Part shown: positions 21,993 to 35,899 of the stretch, piece after piece
Layout of the letters: the number at the start of each line of letters is the position of its first letter
Position numbering within the stretch: position 1 is the stretch's first letter
Source: Paracamarosporium sp. OC-R06-R3
Taxonomy: Eukaryota > Ascomycota > Dothideomycetes > Pleosporales > Didymosphaeriaceae
Assembly (NCBI GenBank): GCA_019828545.1
Contig: JACVRA010000044.1
Span: 186,001-250,000 of the forward strand
DNA length: 64,000 bases
Direction: 5' to 3'
Translations under genes and position numbers: made by a program
The notes under the pieces: model-generated
Databases searched by the model: none
The model's input: only the letters and a program-made list of their open reading frames with translations
Told to the model about the DNA's origin: nothing

Positions 21993-24584
21993 CGGGCTGG
22001 CTCACCCTGATAAGACCGCCAGAGGGTGTCGTGGTCGTTCCGTGTGGACAATGGATGCAATTCGCGGTCGACGCTCTCGCTCAGAGCGCGGGGGGTGGGT
22101 GTAGGCTCGTCGTCGGTGTTGGGGTGCAAAAGGCTGGCACTGCACGGCGGCAGACAGGCTTGAGACGGGAGGCATTGGCCCGCTGTCTCGAAGCCGGTCC
22201 AGCAGGCGCTAGTCAGGGGTTGCACCCCCTCCGTTTCAGCACAGCGTGCCCTCAACAGCCTCGCGCCGCTGCGATCCAAAATGGCCCTTCTTCCGCCCCA
22301 GAGACCAATGAAGTCATGCCCTCGACATGAAGTCTGCATCCACGCCGCTGCTGGCCAGCGCCTGCTTGCTCTGCGCTGCGTACCGTCGCCTCTCGGAAGG
22401 GCGCGCATTTAGCCAGCTCTACGGCAGATCGCCATCCCCTCGCCCAATATCGGGCCACCTTTCGCCCTGGCCAGTTTGCGCACCCACCTTCCAGCTTTTC
22501 CGCCTGTGCAGTTGTTGTGCAAGCTAGTCCACAGTCGTCTCTTCGATAGAACAAACTGCTCACTGCTGCGCCTCTGCTCGTCAGATGCTGTAGCACACGC
22601 GGCGAATCTGAGCCGCCATGCCATCTTTTCACCGAGTGCGTCACTCCGCGAGCGGTGGCGGAATTCAATTTGCCTTGGAGCCGGAAATTTCCCTTGCGGC
22701 AGCATGGATATATATTGTTCCTCTACGAGTTCGCTTACGGGAGCATTTCAGTCTCGAATTGCTGAACACTCTACGTATATCGCATGTATCTGCCTGTCTG
22801 TCAAAAGGCCACAAATGATGTTCAGATGCGAAAAAGAGCATCGTCGATGTGCATAGGAAACTCTGAAGGCTCGTCGTCGAACGTGCGCGCTTACGAGATA
22901 GCGCGTGCTCTACGGTTTCCGATGGCTGGTGTTCGACACAAATTCGAAGACGACTCTCCTTGGGACCAAACGATCTGAGAAGTGCTTTCATAGAGTATAA
23001 TGGCCTGGAAATATGTTTGGTTTGGGGTCGCAGTTCATGTTGAGACTGCGATCAGAGCTCTCGTCATCTGACTTCGACTGGCTTGCGGATGTGCTAAAGA
23101 CACTGCATGAAAAGGTAGGGGTCGAAGCTCACAGTGCGCGAAAAAAGAGCTGTGACGTCTGCGAATGCACCTCACGTGCGGTACCTTCAGTTGTACAACA
23201 GTTTGTGTAAGACGCTGTAAACTGTATGTGCTACCTCTGTATCACGTATCTCAGGTTAACTCAGTGAGATCACGCTCACGTCGCTTGTAGTTGGGGTCTA
23301 TAGAGCAGCTTGAATGTTATACTGAAGAAGATGCGAGTCGTTCTGGAAGAGGCCACGGTAGACTTCTGGGGTTAGAGATGTCGTTGCAGACAGGCTAACA
23401 CCTGACTTGAATAGCAAACAGCAAAACATGGTTGCGCTGCTCGAATGGACGGGCGTGGTATGAATAAAATCCGGAGTATAGGCGGGTGCAATTCTTGGGT
23501 TAGAACGTAGAGGACGCACGTTGTGCATCCTGCGTATGCAGTGATGGTGCGATTGCAACCCCACGAGGCAGGTGGAGGTTGGAAGATACGGAACCTCGGG
23601 ACTCTCTTTGGAATAGTCTCTGTGGACCTCGAGCTGTTATAGTATCAGACTCAGAGCGAAGCTCTCGACGCCGATTCCGGCGTGGGCTCCCAGGTCACCC
23701 TAGGATACTGCAGACAGTGTCCATATTTTCGGCGTGGGCCTGTATGCTTTTTTTTAGTTGGTCATGAAAATGATGCAGTCGGCCTTCCTGGTACCGGCAG
23801 GCTTGGAACAAACGTCGTAAGGTGTTTTCTACGGGGGCTTCTGGCTACCCTTGGGGGCTGGCGGTAGAGAAGTCAGGGATGGCCGCAATTGGCCGCAGCT
23901 GCAGCAGACGTGCGTGATGAGGCGCAGCATTGTCCGAGAATACACAAGATAGCTTCGCGTGGCTTTTGTCGTCGAGGTGGTCGTCCAGAGGGGTCGGTTG
24001 GTTGCCCGGGTCGACAGATTGTTCCTGAGTCTAACCGTTATCGGAAGCGTCACTCGCCCTGCAGCGGAGCGAGTGACGTTGTGATAGGCGGTGCTTTGCT
24101 AGGGAGCGATAAACTTTTCAACAGCGACAGCGGCGCGGCGGCCCAAGTTCGGTGACAGGCCAGCGACGCCGCGGCCGAGCCAGAGAACAAAGAAGGTCGG
24201 CCATGGTAGACGCGGTGGACGAAGGAACAATAGCACGGCGACGTAGGAGGTCCCCCGCCATGGTAGCGAGTGCTCCCCCGCCCAAGCGAAGAACGCTCAA
24301 TGCACTGGCACCGCACAAATCACTCCAAGAGCGCGTGGCACTCGGCCGTTTGTTGAGCAGCGTAGAATCCGCGCACAAAAGCAGTTTAAACCGCCTCCTG
24401 TCACGCCTAGAGCAGCAGGTCGACTCGGCAATTGCCACCTACAGCGCGTGCGAGATCGCCGCTACCAGACCGCAATTTGCTTTCTCGCGACCATAGTCCT
24501 ACTTAACCAGCGGTGTACCCCGCCAGCACTCGCCCCAACCTTTCCACTACCCACCCCTTTACACCTTCACATTCACACCCAGCC
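21993..24584. other. Divergent upstream region of the DUF7820-type gene and HMG-CoA synthase
   Basis: 2.6 kb without a supported gene. Several GC-rich frames (for example 24152-24496 +, Arg-rich) have mirror frames on the other strand and no family features. The last ~100 bases are a CA/CT-rich leader before the ERG13 start. Confidence 0.5.
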
Positions 24585-26165
24585 ATGGCTTCCCGCCCCT
24601 CTAACATCGGCATCAAGGCCATTGAGCTTTACTTCCCCAGCCAGGCACGTCCAACCCCCGCTGGAGTGCTGCAGCAACTTTTTTTTGGCTGCAGTCTCCT
24701 GCTTGCGAGAAAAATCAGCTAACACGCCGCAGTGCGTCGACCAGGCCGAGCTCGAGAAGTTCGATGGCGTCTCTCAAGGAAAATACACAATTGGTCTCGG
24801 CCAGACCAAGATGTCCTTCTGTGACGACCGCGAGGGTACGTTCCTATACATGCCCACACACAAGCACGCGAGCTAACCAGGCCATTCCACAGACATATAC
24901 TCGCTCGCCTTGACCACCGTCTCCTCGCTGTTCAAGAAATACAACGTCGACCCCAAGTCAATCGGCCGCCTCGAGGTCGGCACCGAGACCCTGCTCGACA
25001 AGTCCAAATCCGTCAAGTCCGTCCTCATGCAGCTCTTTGAAGAATCAGGCAACTTCAACGTCGAGGGCGTGGACACTGTGAACGCGTGCTACGGCGGCAC
25101 CAACGCCCTTTTCAACAGTGTCAACTGGGTGGAATCTTCAGGCTGGGACGGCCGTGACGCTGTCGTGGTGGCTGGCGATATTGCGTTGTATAAGAAGGGC
25201 AACGCGCGTCCCACGGGCGGAGCGGGTTGTGTGGCTATGCTCATCGGCCCTGACGCACCCGTTGTGGTGGAGCCGGGCCTGCGTGGCAGCTACATCACCC
25301 ATGTCTACGATTTCTACAAGCCCGATTTGACCAGCGAGTACCCTGTGGTTGACGGACACTTCTCCATCCGTTGCTACATCGAGGCTGTTGACGCGTGCTA
25401 CAAGGCGTACAACGCCCGTGAGCAAACGCTGAAGAGCCAGGCCAACGGTTCCAACGGCGTCAACGGTCACTCCCAGGATCAGGAGGCGCCACTGGACCGT
25501 TTTGACCATATGTGCTTCCACGCACCCACCTGCAAGCTCGTGTCCAAGTCATACGCGCGCCTCCTGTACAACGATTTCTTGGCGAACCCGTCGAATCCAA
25601 TCTTTGCCGAGGTTCCCGCCGAGCTCCGGGACCTTGACTACGCCGCATCCGTTACGGACAAGGCAGTCGAGAAGACGTTCATGGGTCTAGCTAAGAAGCG
25701 GTTCAATGCTCGCGTTCAGCCAGGTATTGAAGTCCCCACTATGTGCGGAAACATGTACTGCGGCAGCGTCTACGGCAGTCTGTGCTCGCTTCTTTCCAAC
25801 ATTGATGGCGAGAACTCTATTGGCAAGCGTGTTGGCATGTTCAGCTACGGTAGCGGTCTCGCTTCCTCCATGTTCTCCCTCAAGATCAAGGGCAGCATCA
25901 CCGACATCCAGAAGAAGCTTGACGTCAAGAACCGCCTGGAGAGCCGTCGCGTCGTTGCTCCTCAGGTCTATGATGATGTAAGTCTTGAAGAAAATCTATA
26001 CTACTCTTTTAACTGACTATTTTATAGATGTGCAACCTTCGCGAGCGTGCGCACTTGAAGAAGGATTACAAGCCAGAAGGCAAGGTTGATGACCTCTTCC
26101 CTGGAACCTACTATCTCACCGGCATTGACGACATGTTCCGACGAACATACGAGATCAAGCAGTAA
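24585..26165 (+). CDS. ERG13: Hydroxymethylglutaryl-CoA synthase, 461 aa
   Basis: Condenses acetyl-CoA with acetoacetyl-CoA to HMG-CoA, the second step of the mevalonate/ergosterol pathway. Four exons: 24585-24644, 24733-24835, 24893-25977 and 26028-26165; the total is 1386 bases. The active-site Cys is in [12 protein letters not shown] at about residue 119 and the catalytic His in MCFHAPTCK at about 263. The product starts [20 protein letters not shown], joins [13 protein letters not shown] across intron 1, and has the typical [19 protein letters not shown] block across intron 2. Intron 1 has a GC donor (CAG^GCACGT); introns 2 and 3 are GT-AG. The length fits the fungal family. The gene is single-copy in this window, without pathway neighbours. 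Confidence 0.96.
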
Positions 26166-26696
26166 ATATGCATTTTCAATGCTTTGGTTCGCTGCATGTG
26201 AGCATTTGCAGGAGTCTATTTCACAGTCAGCTTAGTCCTGTCAGCTGCAAGACCTTTATACCCTTTGGGGGTTTTCCAGGACCCCCCGCGAGGATCAGGG
26301 GATGATGATGGTATGACGAGTTCATGTTTGGTATTAGCTGGTACAGGAGGATATAATGACTGGTTTCGGGATATGGGAAATGTATGGCTATTGCCATCAG
26401 GTTGCATATAATAACTGCCTACGGGCTTGCAATGAAGGATTCATCAAGACACCACCCTAGCACTTGAGCTTTCTTATCTGACATTTTCGGCATGAAGTTC
26501 CAAATACATTCCAAATACAGTCTCTACCCAATTAAGAGTAGTGTTGATACTGTCAATCTGTACCAAGCAGGTTGTTCCCGAAACGTAGATCCCACTGTCC
26601 TTCTCGATAACAAGTATTGTACAACATATTGAACCCCATGCTCCAGAGTCCCTGAACGCCGTAGGAAATGCTTTTAATGGTATAAAACTACTCCAA
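26166..26696. other. Convergent intergenic ERG13/COX16
   Basis: 530 bases between convergent 3' ends. No gene is supported; the minus-strand frame over 26474-26872 is mostly the COX16 last exon and intron read through. Confidence 0.5.
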
Positions 26697-27170
26697 TCAC
26701 TCCAAGATACCGTCAACCTCACCCGGTAACCGTTTGACGCGTCGCTGCTCCCAATTTTCGAGGTCTTTTGCTTGTAGTCGCTGTAATAGTTAGCACTCTT
26801 CCAAGAATCAATTATCCGCTCCAGCACTCCAGTCTCACAAATTGCCTCCAAAATACTCCTCCCTTGTTGCACGAACCCAATCGAAATACAAGAGGTATTT
26901 ACTCACGTAATATTCATCCTTCATATTCACCTTCCTCCGATCCTGCCCCAACCCCATCGCCTGCTCATGCGTGATCTGCTGGTTCTTACGGTCGTAGCGT
27001 TCGTAGCGGAGGGCGGTCGCGGGTGTGAGCATAAACGAGCCTGCAACGATAGTGGTGAGGAAGGGAAAGCCGAAGAGGAGGAAGGGGTGCTTGGTGAGAG
27101 CTTTGCGGTATCTGGCGGCGATGGAGTTGGGGAGGGTTGCGGAGAAGGATTTCGAGGCGAAGGGCGCCAT
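26697..27170 (-). CDS. COX16: Cytochrome c oxidase assembly protein Cox16, 115 aa
   Basis: Small inner-membrane mitochondrial protein needed for complex IV assembly (Cox1/Cox2 module joining). Two exons, 26907-27170 and 26697-26780, with a GT-AG intron 26781-26906 in phase 0. After an amphipathic, Ser/Arg-rich N-terminus there is one transmembrane helix at about residues 31-50 (HPFLLFGFPFLTTIVAGSFM). The conserved LRYERYDRKNQQI block follows, and across the intron the C-terminal AKDLENWEQRRVKRLPGE motif. This C-terminal match confirms the exon join. The start at 27170 was chosen because upstream in-frame Mets would add a non-conserved leader. It shares a 429-base divergent promoter with the ATR-like kinase. 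Confidence 0.93.
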
Positions 27171-27599
27171 CGTGCGAAGGCGTGCGCGGTGATTCGGCAG
27201 TAGGTATACGTATGGTATTGCAATGTTGCGTAGAGGTCCGTTGTGTTGTAATTGAGCAATCAATGGCCTGATCGACAGACATGTGGAGAGTGGGAGCATG
27301 CATTTAGCGGTCTTGGCGTTGGTCACGAGACCAGGCGTCGCGTTTCGTCAACGATTTTGGGAGGCGCGTCTCATAGCCATCACACCCGTCCGGCAAAGGA
27401 CGCAAGCGCTCTTTCTCCACTGAAACGCCTTCAACCGGAATTCTGCAACCGCCGGCTTTTTGTCTCGTTCGTGTCCCTGGCCGAATATCGCGCATATCGG
27501 ACTCGAAACCTCTTTCCATTAGGATCCCCACTAGCCCCGTGTCTGAGAGCGCTTAGTTTACCTTGTACTATTCATTATGCACGCTCAGTGATTTTCGTC
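27171..27599. promoter_or_regulatory. Shared divergent promoter COX16/MEC1-like
   Basis: 429 bases between head-to-head starts; no TATA box at either usual distance. No specific site was identified. Confidence 0.5.
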
Positions 27600-30500
27600 A
27601 TGGCCCGCAGAGGCGGGGGTTCGACGCAGCGGCAAGTGCCCCAGCCAGGACCCAATGGTTACCCTCTATACGGCGACTCTAACGGATTTCCGCCACCATC
27701 CACGATCCCTGCTCAAATCGTGCAAGGTGCAGCAAACGTTAAGGCACAGCAGAACACTGTCAACAAACAACCTTTCATTGAACTTGTCCAGGAGTTCTTG
27801 TCCAACCCAGTTTTGGAGGATCCAGACCCAGTATGCATCGCCTTCATTCTCGCTATTACCGAGGGTGGAATAGATCCCTTTTTCAGAGAAGATCCATTCG
27901 CTTCGAACCATTTGGAGGAACAAGGCACTCAGTGTATTGCTGCTCTTACTATCATATTCCAACAGAAGCCTTATCTTCTGTTTTCCCCGACACACAGTGA
28001 AGAAGAGGATGGAACTCGGCGTCCGCCCGTGGTCATTTGGGTGTTCTCGAAGCTGCTAGGTTTGTTGGTGCAGCATAAATTTCTCGGGATTCATGCGGCC
28101 GTGTTGGAACTGCTGAGTACATGTCTTAACTCGTTTACTCGGTCTGCCAGCCGCTTGCGCCAAGCTCGGTCGATTTTTCAGTTGTATCGGTCCTGCGTTC
28201 AAAGTAGGTCTCGCGGTTACAATGTATCCATCTACTGCTAATCGATGGTACAGGTATCACAGTTGCTGCTGAGTCAAATGAGGATGCGCTCGACTCTATA
28301 TCTTCGTCTATTGAGGTCATCCTTCCATCTTCGAGCAACATAGGCGATGTCTGGCCTGAAAGTCAGCACCTCGTGGCGTTGCCCCAAGGTCTGCAAAGGA
28401 CTATTACTTCTCGAGTTGATGCGACATACCTGGGATTTCGCCTGCTTGAAATCCTTATCGAATGCTGTTTCACCTCAAAGCAAAGGACTACCAGCTATTC
28501 TGCGTTTGAAAGCATGCGACCATGGGCCTTAAACAGTTGTCTAAGCCTGTGGACTAGTTTCACTGGATGGACTGCCGGCGCAGTACGGGGACCTTTGCAA
28601 GACGACATTGAAGCGCTGTACATGCAGTCGCTGACAATTCTAGCTCTACCAGATGTAGACAACGAGGAAGACTTCTCATGCTCTTCTGCCGCATTGATCT
28701 CATTTGCTTCTGGTCTTTTTGACGGCCTTCGAACTTGTTTCTCGAGGCCGTTTTCTCAAGCCAATCAGGCTAGACTTGGTTATGTATTAATCCGCCTACG
28801 AGGCGTGTTTCAGAATGTTCTCATAGACGAGCGAAAGGGGGTCGTCACCCGTCGGCGATCGAATTTGAAGAAACTCGTCACAGATATAATGATACCAGAT
28901 ATGGCTGGCCTCTGTCACAATGTCTCAGAGCTGACGACACTGGAGAAAGACTTACAGGTTCGTGCATCAAAGTACAAGTTACGTGCCCATCTGACTTTAA
29001 ATAGCTGTCTATATGCCTCTGGACAACGCCTGGCGATTGGCCTGTTGTGGTTCAAGAACTCCGAACACTACTATGCTCAGATACAGGCCTACCTTTTGAG
29101 AACGAAGAATTGAACGAACAGTCAATAGAGGTTGTAAAAGCATTTTGCTCAATGAACAAGGCGGACGAGGAACCCCCCGCGAAGCGACGCAGAACAGTAC
29201 CCGAACCCGATAGAGATGCGCCTTTTGCTATTTTGAATCGTTTGGTGATGTTGCTCAATGGTAGCTCTTCCGGATCTCCAGTGCTGGACTTGAAGGGTTT
29301 CCATGTTTCCATCCAGTAAGTATACTGTGAGCGTTTGTTTCCCCTGCTGATTGGTGCAGATCCACATATGCCAAGTTGCCGGAGGAGTTGCAAGCTTCTG
29401 ACAAGGAGCAAACTGAGATGCTTCTAGCGCTGAGCAAAATCGCTTGTGCTGCAACCCAGTGCCTGAAACCAACAGAGACAAGCAATCAAGATTGCTGGAA
29501 GGACGCATCATGCGTCTTGTGCGATTCGAATGACGCGGTGCAACGCGATGCGCAGGTTTATTGGGACCAACAGGTTCTCAGTGAAATGTGGAAGGACGCT
29601 ATTGCCGGACTACTGGCGATAACACAAGAAGAAAGGTTTCAAAGTTCGTCTCGGCCACGAGTATTGATGGCCGTTGCTATCGGACGCATCTTCAATCACA
29701 TCTCCGATGCCGAATATCTCAGTCTGGAAGTGAGCCCTTTGGGTGAATGGCTTCTAAAGTCAATGCAGAGATCGTTGCGCGAATTGAGGATCGCAGCGTC
29801 TCGATCATTAACGACGTTCCTTCGAGATGACATTTCTCGACATGTTCGCGACAAAAACCGTAGAGCGACGATGCAGTTCTTAGCCGAGCTCACTAGGCGC
29901 AACGTCCCAGCGCAACAAGAAACTCTGATCATGGCATATGGTCAAGCGGCTCGGACATGCAGTGGAGAAGAGCTCCATATCATTCTAGGACAGCTGGTAG
30001 AATACTTGGGTCACACAAACACGGTTATCTATGGTGCTGCATACAATGAGCTCTCCTCTTTAGCTGACGACCTTCATACATCACCACAAGAGTTATTGCG
30101 CCCGTACTGGAGGACCATCGGGTTCTCTATCGTTAACGATCTCAACACTAATCCACAGAAGGCGAAATTCGTTGTTGAACTCATAGGTGAAATATCCTAC
30201 GTCAGCCAGCTGCTGATTCTCATTCATGAGGATGTCCTCCCGGTGCTCGTTCTGAATAAGAGGACGGATATCCTGCAGCGCATCGCAAATGCGAAAAAGA
30301 CTTCGATTGAGGAAATTTGCTTGCAGCCGCGGGCGCACCTTGCGCGGATCATTGCATTACTTCTATGTCAACCCGGCCCAGACGTAGAACGAAGAGCCAT
30401 GGATACCTTGGTGGCCGTCGCACCTGGTTTAAGACAGACTGAGCAAAAGTTACATGATTTGGTTCAGCTTGATGCTGCCGCTATGGCCAGTGAAGTATTC

Positions 30501-33500
30501 AAGTTGGCGGCAGATCGTGATGCGAACGAAAAAAGTCTTGTAAGTTTAAATATATGCTTCGCGAGTTCAACTGACCACTGTAGTTTTTCGAGGGAATTAG
30601 GAGGCTATCTGCGCTCGATGATATCAAGAGCGATCTTGAGCTTAAGAAGCAAAAGGACGGAAAACGCAAGGCCGCACCCAGAAAGAAGACCAAAGATTTA
30701 GTGGAGACCTTCATCCTTAAACATGTCCTGGGTGTGATGGCAGATTTTACGAACCCAATAGAGAACCAGCTCGGAAATCACCACTTGAGCGAACGGAGGA
30801 GGTGTGTCGGAGCGATCAAGGAGTTGATCACATTTGCACGAGAAGATTCGTGCCATGCTCTTACCCAGGTAAGTTAGGAAGCGTTGTCAATAGAATGGTA
30901 AGAGGAGCTAACATGCAAAGATACGAGCCTGTCTACAATCTGCGATGGCTGACCCTCAACTTTGCGACCAAGCTTTCGATGTCTGGTCGCTCCTCCTCAC
31001 CGTTTTGGAGGAACCCCAGCTGGAGCTTGTCCTCAGTCAAACGTTTGCGTTGATCGTTCACCATTGGTCGTCCTTCTCAGATGAGACACGGCTGAAGGCC
31101 AGTGCTACACTGGATCTATTGCGGACACAGCACAACCAACTACTGCAGAATCTGGTTGGCTATTTGGCATCTTTATCCTCCATTCCCATGTTAGCAAAAC
31201 TGGAGTCAGAAATAGCTCGCCTTAAAGCTAAGAAGGACCCCATTACGCTCTTAAGCTATTTCAGCCAGCGATGTAACGACGAAAATTCGGTCGTCGTGCA
31301 ACACGCGTTGAAGGAGCTTGTTCCTTTCCTGGAGATACATCAAAAACTTCTTCATCAGTCCGCTATTAATCAGAAGCCACTCCCTGCGCTTCTTAAACTT
31401 ACTCGGTCGCTGCTCGACATCTGCGTGAGATTTCCAGGACATCATGTTGAGCTACGAACACTTTGCGCTCAATGCCTTGGTCTTGTTGGAGGTCTTGATC
31501 CGTACCGCGTTGAGACGGTGCGTGAGAAAAAACAAGTACTGGTTCTTCATAATTTTGAACAGGCTGCCGAGGTGATACAGTTCGTCGCTTTCATGCTAGA
31601 AGAAGTGCTTGTGAAGGTTTTTCTCTCGACTACAAATGCCAGATCTCAAGGCTGGCTGGCTTGGCTAATGCAAGAGCTATGCGCGCTATGCGGATTCAAC
31701 AACGTAGCGGAGTCTGGTCGTGCTTCGCAATCCACACCAGCAACACAACATTGGGACGAATTTCCAGAGCCTGTCCAGAAGGTCTTGACACCTTTCCTGG
31801 ACTCCAAGTATCGGTTCACGACCAATGAGGACGTTCCAGTAGCGCAGTATCCAATCTTCAGCCTCGAAATTAGTCATTCTACTTGGCTACGGACCTTTAC
31901 GTATGATATTCTGCAAAAAGCGAAAGTACAAAATGCGAAGATGTTTTTCCCCACCATAGGCAGGGTAGCTCGACGAGAGGATCTTTCTATCGCTTCCTTT
32001 ATCCTGCCATATGCGGTTTTGAGCGTCGTTGTTGGAGGCGACGAAGCAGATGTCAGCAATGTTGGAGTTGAACTTCTGACTGTTCTCAAGACTGAGCTGC
32101 AAGGGGTCGATCACACAGAGGGTACGAACATCAAGCAGTGCAGTGAGGTGAGTCAGCATATGTCTGTGGTTTCTGATCATCTTGTCTAACACTACGTAGA
32201 ACGTCTTCCAAGTACTGGACTACCTCGCTTTGTGGCTGCAAGAGAAACGCAAAGTCATGTCCGACTTACGGGCCATGGCAAAAAAGACGGGTCGAGGTAT
32301 CTCTGAAATCGATGAGATCGAAGCGATCAAGCAGTTCAGTGCAGTAGAACAACTATTGCAACTAATTCCAGCGAAGGTCATCTCCAAGAGAGCCGTTGAA
32401 TGCGGGTCATATGCACGCGCACTTTTCCACTGGGAGCAGTATTATCGCGAAGAGCAGCACAAAGCTGATACAGCAGGTGGTGATTTCATCAAAGATGAGA
32501 TGCTACAGCACCTTCAACACATGTATGCTCAAATCGATGAACCGGACAGCATTGAAGGCATATCTGCTCACCTTCTAGTTCTCAACCCAGAGCAGCAGAT
32601 CATGGAACATAGGAAAGCCGGACGCTGGACAGCTGCCCAAACCTGGTATGAGCTTGCACTTGCGGAAAAGCCGAATGATCCGGAAACGCAGGTCAATCTG
32701 TTGACCTGTTTGAAAGAATCGGGCCAATATGGTAAGTATAAACCTTGTGGTGAGCAGTCCAACTTACCTGACGTGCATTTGTAGACGCAATCCTCAACTA
32801 CGTCGACGGGTTTCACGCATCTCATTTCGTCTCAAGTACCTTACCTTTTGCGGCAGAAGCGGCGTGGTCAACGGGTAAATGGGATCAACTAGATAGGATA
32901 CTCACCGAGCCATCTGGAGTACTTGCTTCCTCTTCTTCGGACTTCAACATTGGTATAGGCAAAGCTTTGCTTGCGTTGCGGAATGATAAAGCAGGCAAAT
33001 TCAAGCAGACGGTGAATGATTTGCGCGTCGCGTTGTCAAACGGATTGTCTGCGTCTGTTACCGCGTCGTTGCATAACTCCCACGACCACCTAGTCAAGTT
33101 GCATACGCTGTACGAGCTTGAGACTATCAGTGGTCTCTCAAGTCATGCGGCATCGGATCGGGATGTACTCTTTGAAAATTTGGACAGACGATTAGACCTT
33201 TTAGGCGCTTACACTTCAGACAAGTTGTACCTACTTGGAGTGCGTCGTGCAGCTATGCGGCTGTCTTGGTAAGCACCAGCGTGGATTGATTGATTCTGTA
33301 GTCACTGATTGTTTTAGTCTTCAATTTGCCAATCTCGACATTGCATCGGCTTGGCTAACCACAGCCCGGCTGGCGCGAAAAGGGGAATTCGCATCAGCAG
33401 CTTTTAACTCCATCATGCATGCTAGTCAGCTTGGCGACGATGCTTCGAAGATCGAATACTCCAAAATGTTATGGAAGGAAGGGCATCACCGAAAGGCAAT

Positions 33501-35612
33501 CCAGAATCTACGCGGTGCCCTTGCCACCAACTCATTCGCAACGAGGGACATGCCAGCTATGGACGTCAGTGTTTCTGTATCTACGACTGCCACTGGTGAC
33601 CTTTCACATTCTGCGAACAGAGTCAAATCTCATGCCCAGCTGCTGCTTGCTAAGTGGCTTGACAGGGCCGGCCAAACACAGAGTCTTGTGCTCAAAGAAG
33701 AATACGCAAAGGGAATCATGACATTCCCTAAATGGGACAAGGGACACTACTACCTTGGCCGTTACTATCTTAAACTTTACGAGACAGAGAAGGCTTTACC
33801 GGTGAACAAACAGGCAAGCAATTTCCTGGCTGGAGAATTGACGAAGCTAGTCATCGAGAACTACATCCGGTCTACAGTATATGGATCCAAGTACTACTAC
33901 CAGACAATTCCTAAGATTCTCACCCTCTGGCTGGATATGGGCATGGAAATGATGAATTCGCAACCCAGGCAGAGCAAGGATAAAGACCTGCACCAGCACA
34001 AGATGAATCACCTTACCCATATCAATGGCTATGTCAAGCGCTATGCGAGTGAACGTATGCCCGCCTACCCATGGTATACTGCTTTTCCTCAGATTATCAC
34101 GCGTATCAGTCATCCAAACAAGAACGTTTGGGAAGTCCTCCAGCTCATCATTATCAAAGTAACCGCCCAATATCCGCAGCAAGCTCTTTGGGGTCTTTTG
34201 GCCGTTCAGAATTCTCAGCAGGACGATCGACGTGCTCGAGGTGGTGGAATATTACAAAAGCTTAAAGTAAGTTGCACTCGTAGCGATGAATTTCTAAAAT
34301 TTACTAACAAACAAAGGATCATTCTAAACGCAAGAATGGCGCCTTGGAACTAAAAAGCCTCATTGCGCATGGTCAACGTCTTGCTGATGCTCTGCTATCA
34401 GCTTGTGATACGCCCGTCGAACAGAGAGTATCGCACGTAAGCCTGTCAAAGGACCTGCGATTTAATACCAAGCTTGCACCTTGTGCTCTGGTTGTGCCGA
34501 TTGAATCCGCTATGACCCCCAGTCTTCCCTCCACCAACGATAGCCGGTTGATACGAGCGCACAATCCTTTCCCGTCGGACGTTGTCACGATAGCCGACTT
34601 CAAAGACGATGTTTTAGTCCTGTCTTCGCTCCAACGTCCGCGTAAGATTACTGTACGAGGCTCCGATGGGCGATCATATGGCCTCCTCTGCAAACCTAAG
34701 GATGATCTCCGTAAAGATCAGCGACTAATGGAATTCAATGCAATGATCAATCGCGCTCTGACTAGGAACATTGAAGCGAGTAAGCGTCGACTCTATATTA
34801 AGACATATGCAGTGACACCACTCAATGAAGAGTGTGGTACCATCGAGTGGGTTGAAGGCTTGAAGCCTATGCGCGATATCATAATTCGTTTGTACCGCCA
34901 AAAGAGCGTCAGCATCGATTACCAGGAGATCCGTATGCTGCTCAACGAAGCATGTGCCGATCCCAAGAACACACACATCTTTACGCATAAAATACTCGCG
35001 AAGTTCCAGCCAGTTCTTCACGAGTGGTTCGTGGAAACATTCCCTGAGCCTGAGGCTTGGTTTGCCGCCAGACTGCGGTACACGAGATCGTGCGCCGTCA
35101 TGAGTATCGTAGGCCATGCGCTCGGCCTCGGCGATCGTCACGGTGAGAACGTCCTACTTGAAGAAGGAAACGGCGGCACCTTCCACGTCGACTTTAACTG
35201 CCTGTTTGACAAAGGCCTCACCTTCGAAAAGCCGGAGCTTGTTCCGTTCCGCCTCACTCACAATATGGTCGATGCGATGGGTCCCGCAGGCATTGAAGGA
35301 CCCTTCCGAAAGACGGCTGAACTCACTTACTCTTTATTGCGTCAGCACGAAGACGCGTTGATCACTATCCTAGAGACGTTTGTGCATGATCCAACGGCAG
35401 ATTTCCTTGGCGGGAAGAAAAAGAGGAGGATACCAGGCGTTCCAGAGAGCCCGCAAGAGGTTCTGGAGGTTGTGAAAGGAAAGTTAGGCGGGTTTGTGAG
35501 GGGCGAAAGCGTCCCGTTGAGTGTAGAGGGCTACGTGGATAGTCTTTTAAGACAGGCGAGAGATCCAGTGAACTTGGCGGCTATGTACATTGGATGGTGT
35601 GCCTTCTTCTAG
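27600..35612 (+). CDS. mec1: ATR/Mec1 checkpoint kinase (PIKK family), 2523 aa
   Basis: Nuclear serine/threonine kinase that signals replication stress and DNA damage with its ATRIP/Ddc2 partner (UvsB in Aspergillus). I reconstruct ten exons: 27600-28203, 28254-28957, 29005-29315, 29360-30539, 30584-30868, 30921-32147, 32200-32731, 32785-33268, 33318-34266 and 34317-35612. All nine introns are GT-AG of 44-53 bases, all phases agree, and the total of 7572 bases gives 2523 residues, normal for the family. Domains: long alpha-helical HEAT-like region (about 1-1500), FAT (about 1500-2080), PI3K-like kinase (about 2130-2430) with catalytic GLGDRHGEN at about 2363 and HVDFN at about 2382, and FATC at the last ~33 residues (VEGYVDSLLRQARDPVNLAAMYIGWCAFF region). 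No broken motif is seen. Confidence 0.95.
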
Positions 35613-35899
35613 AACCAACAGATTATAGGTCAATTTTAGTTCGTTCACGTGATTGATGTTATATATTCGAGTTGCGCTGTGGAGTCTCTCAACTGAAAGT
35701 CTGGAACGGAAGCCTAAATTGAACCACAGTTCAGCATATGTGATTCCCTGGATCGTGAACATTCAACAAATTTTGCAAGATTCATTTTGTGGAAATATCT
35801 CCACATCGGCCGGCCTTCTTTTACTTTTAAACATCGAAATCTCGAATTCGAGATTCAAACCCACATACTCGAAATCTTCAAATTCGACACATAAATCCC

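Noticed and set aside
24152..24496. Arg-rich 114-aa frame upstream of HMG-CoA synthase
   Set aside because: No family features and a mirror frame on the opposite strand; GC-rich promoter sequence explains it.
28373..29113. Separate gene model inside the ATR-like kinase
   Set aside because: It is exon 2 of the kinase plus readthrough of the next intron; the splice chain is in phase over all ten exons.
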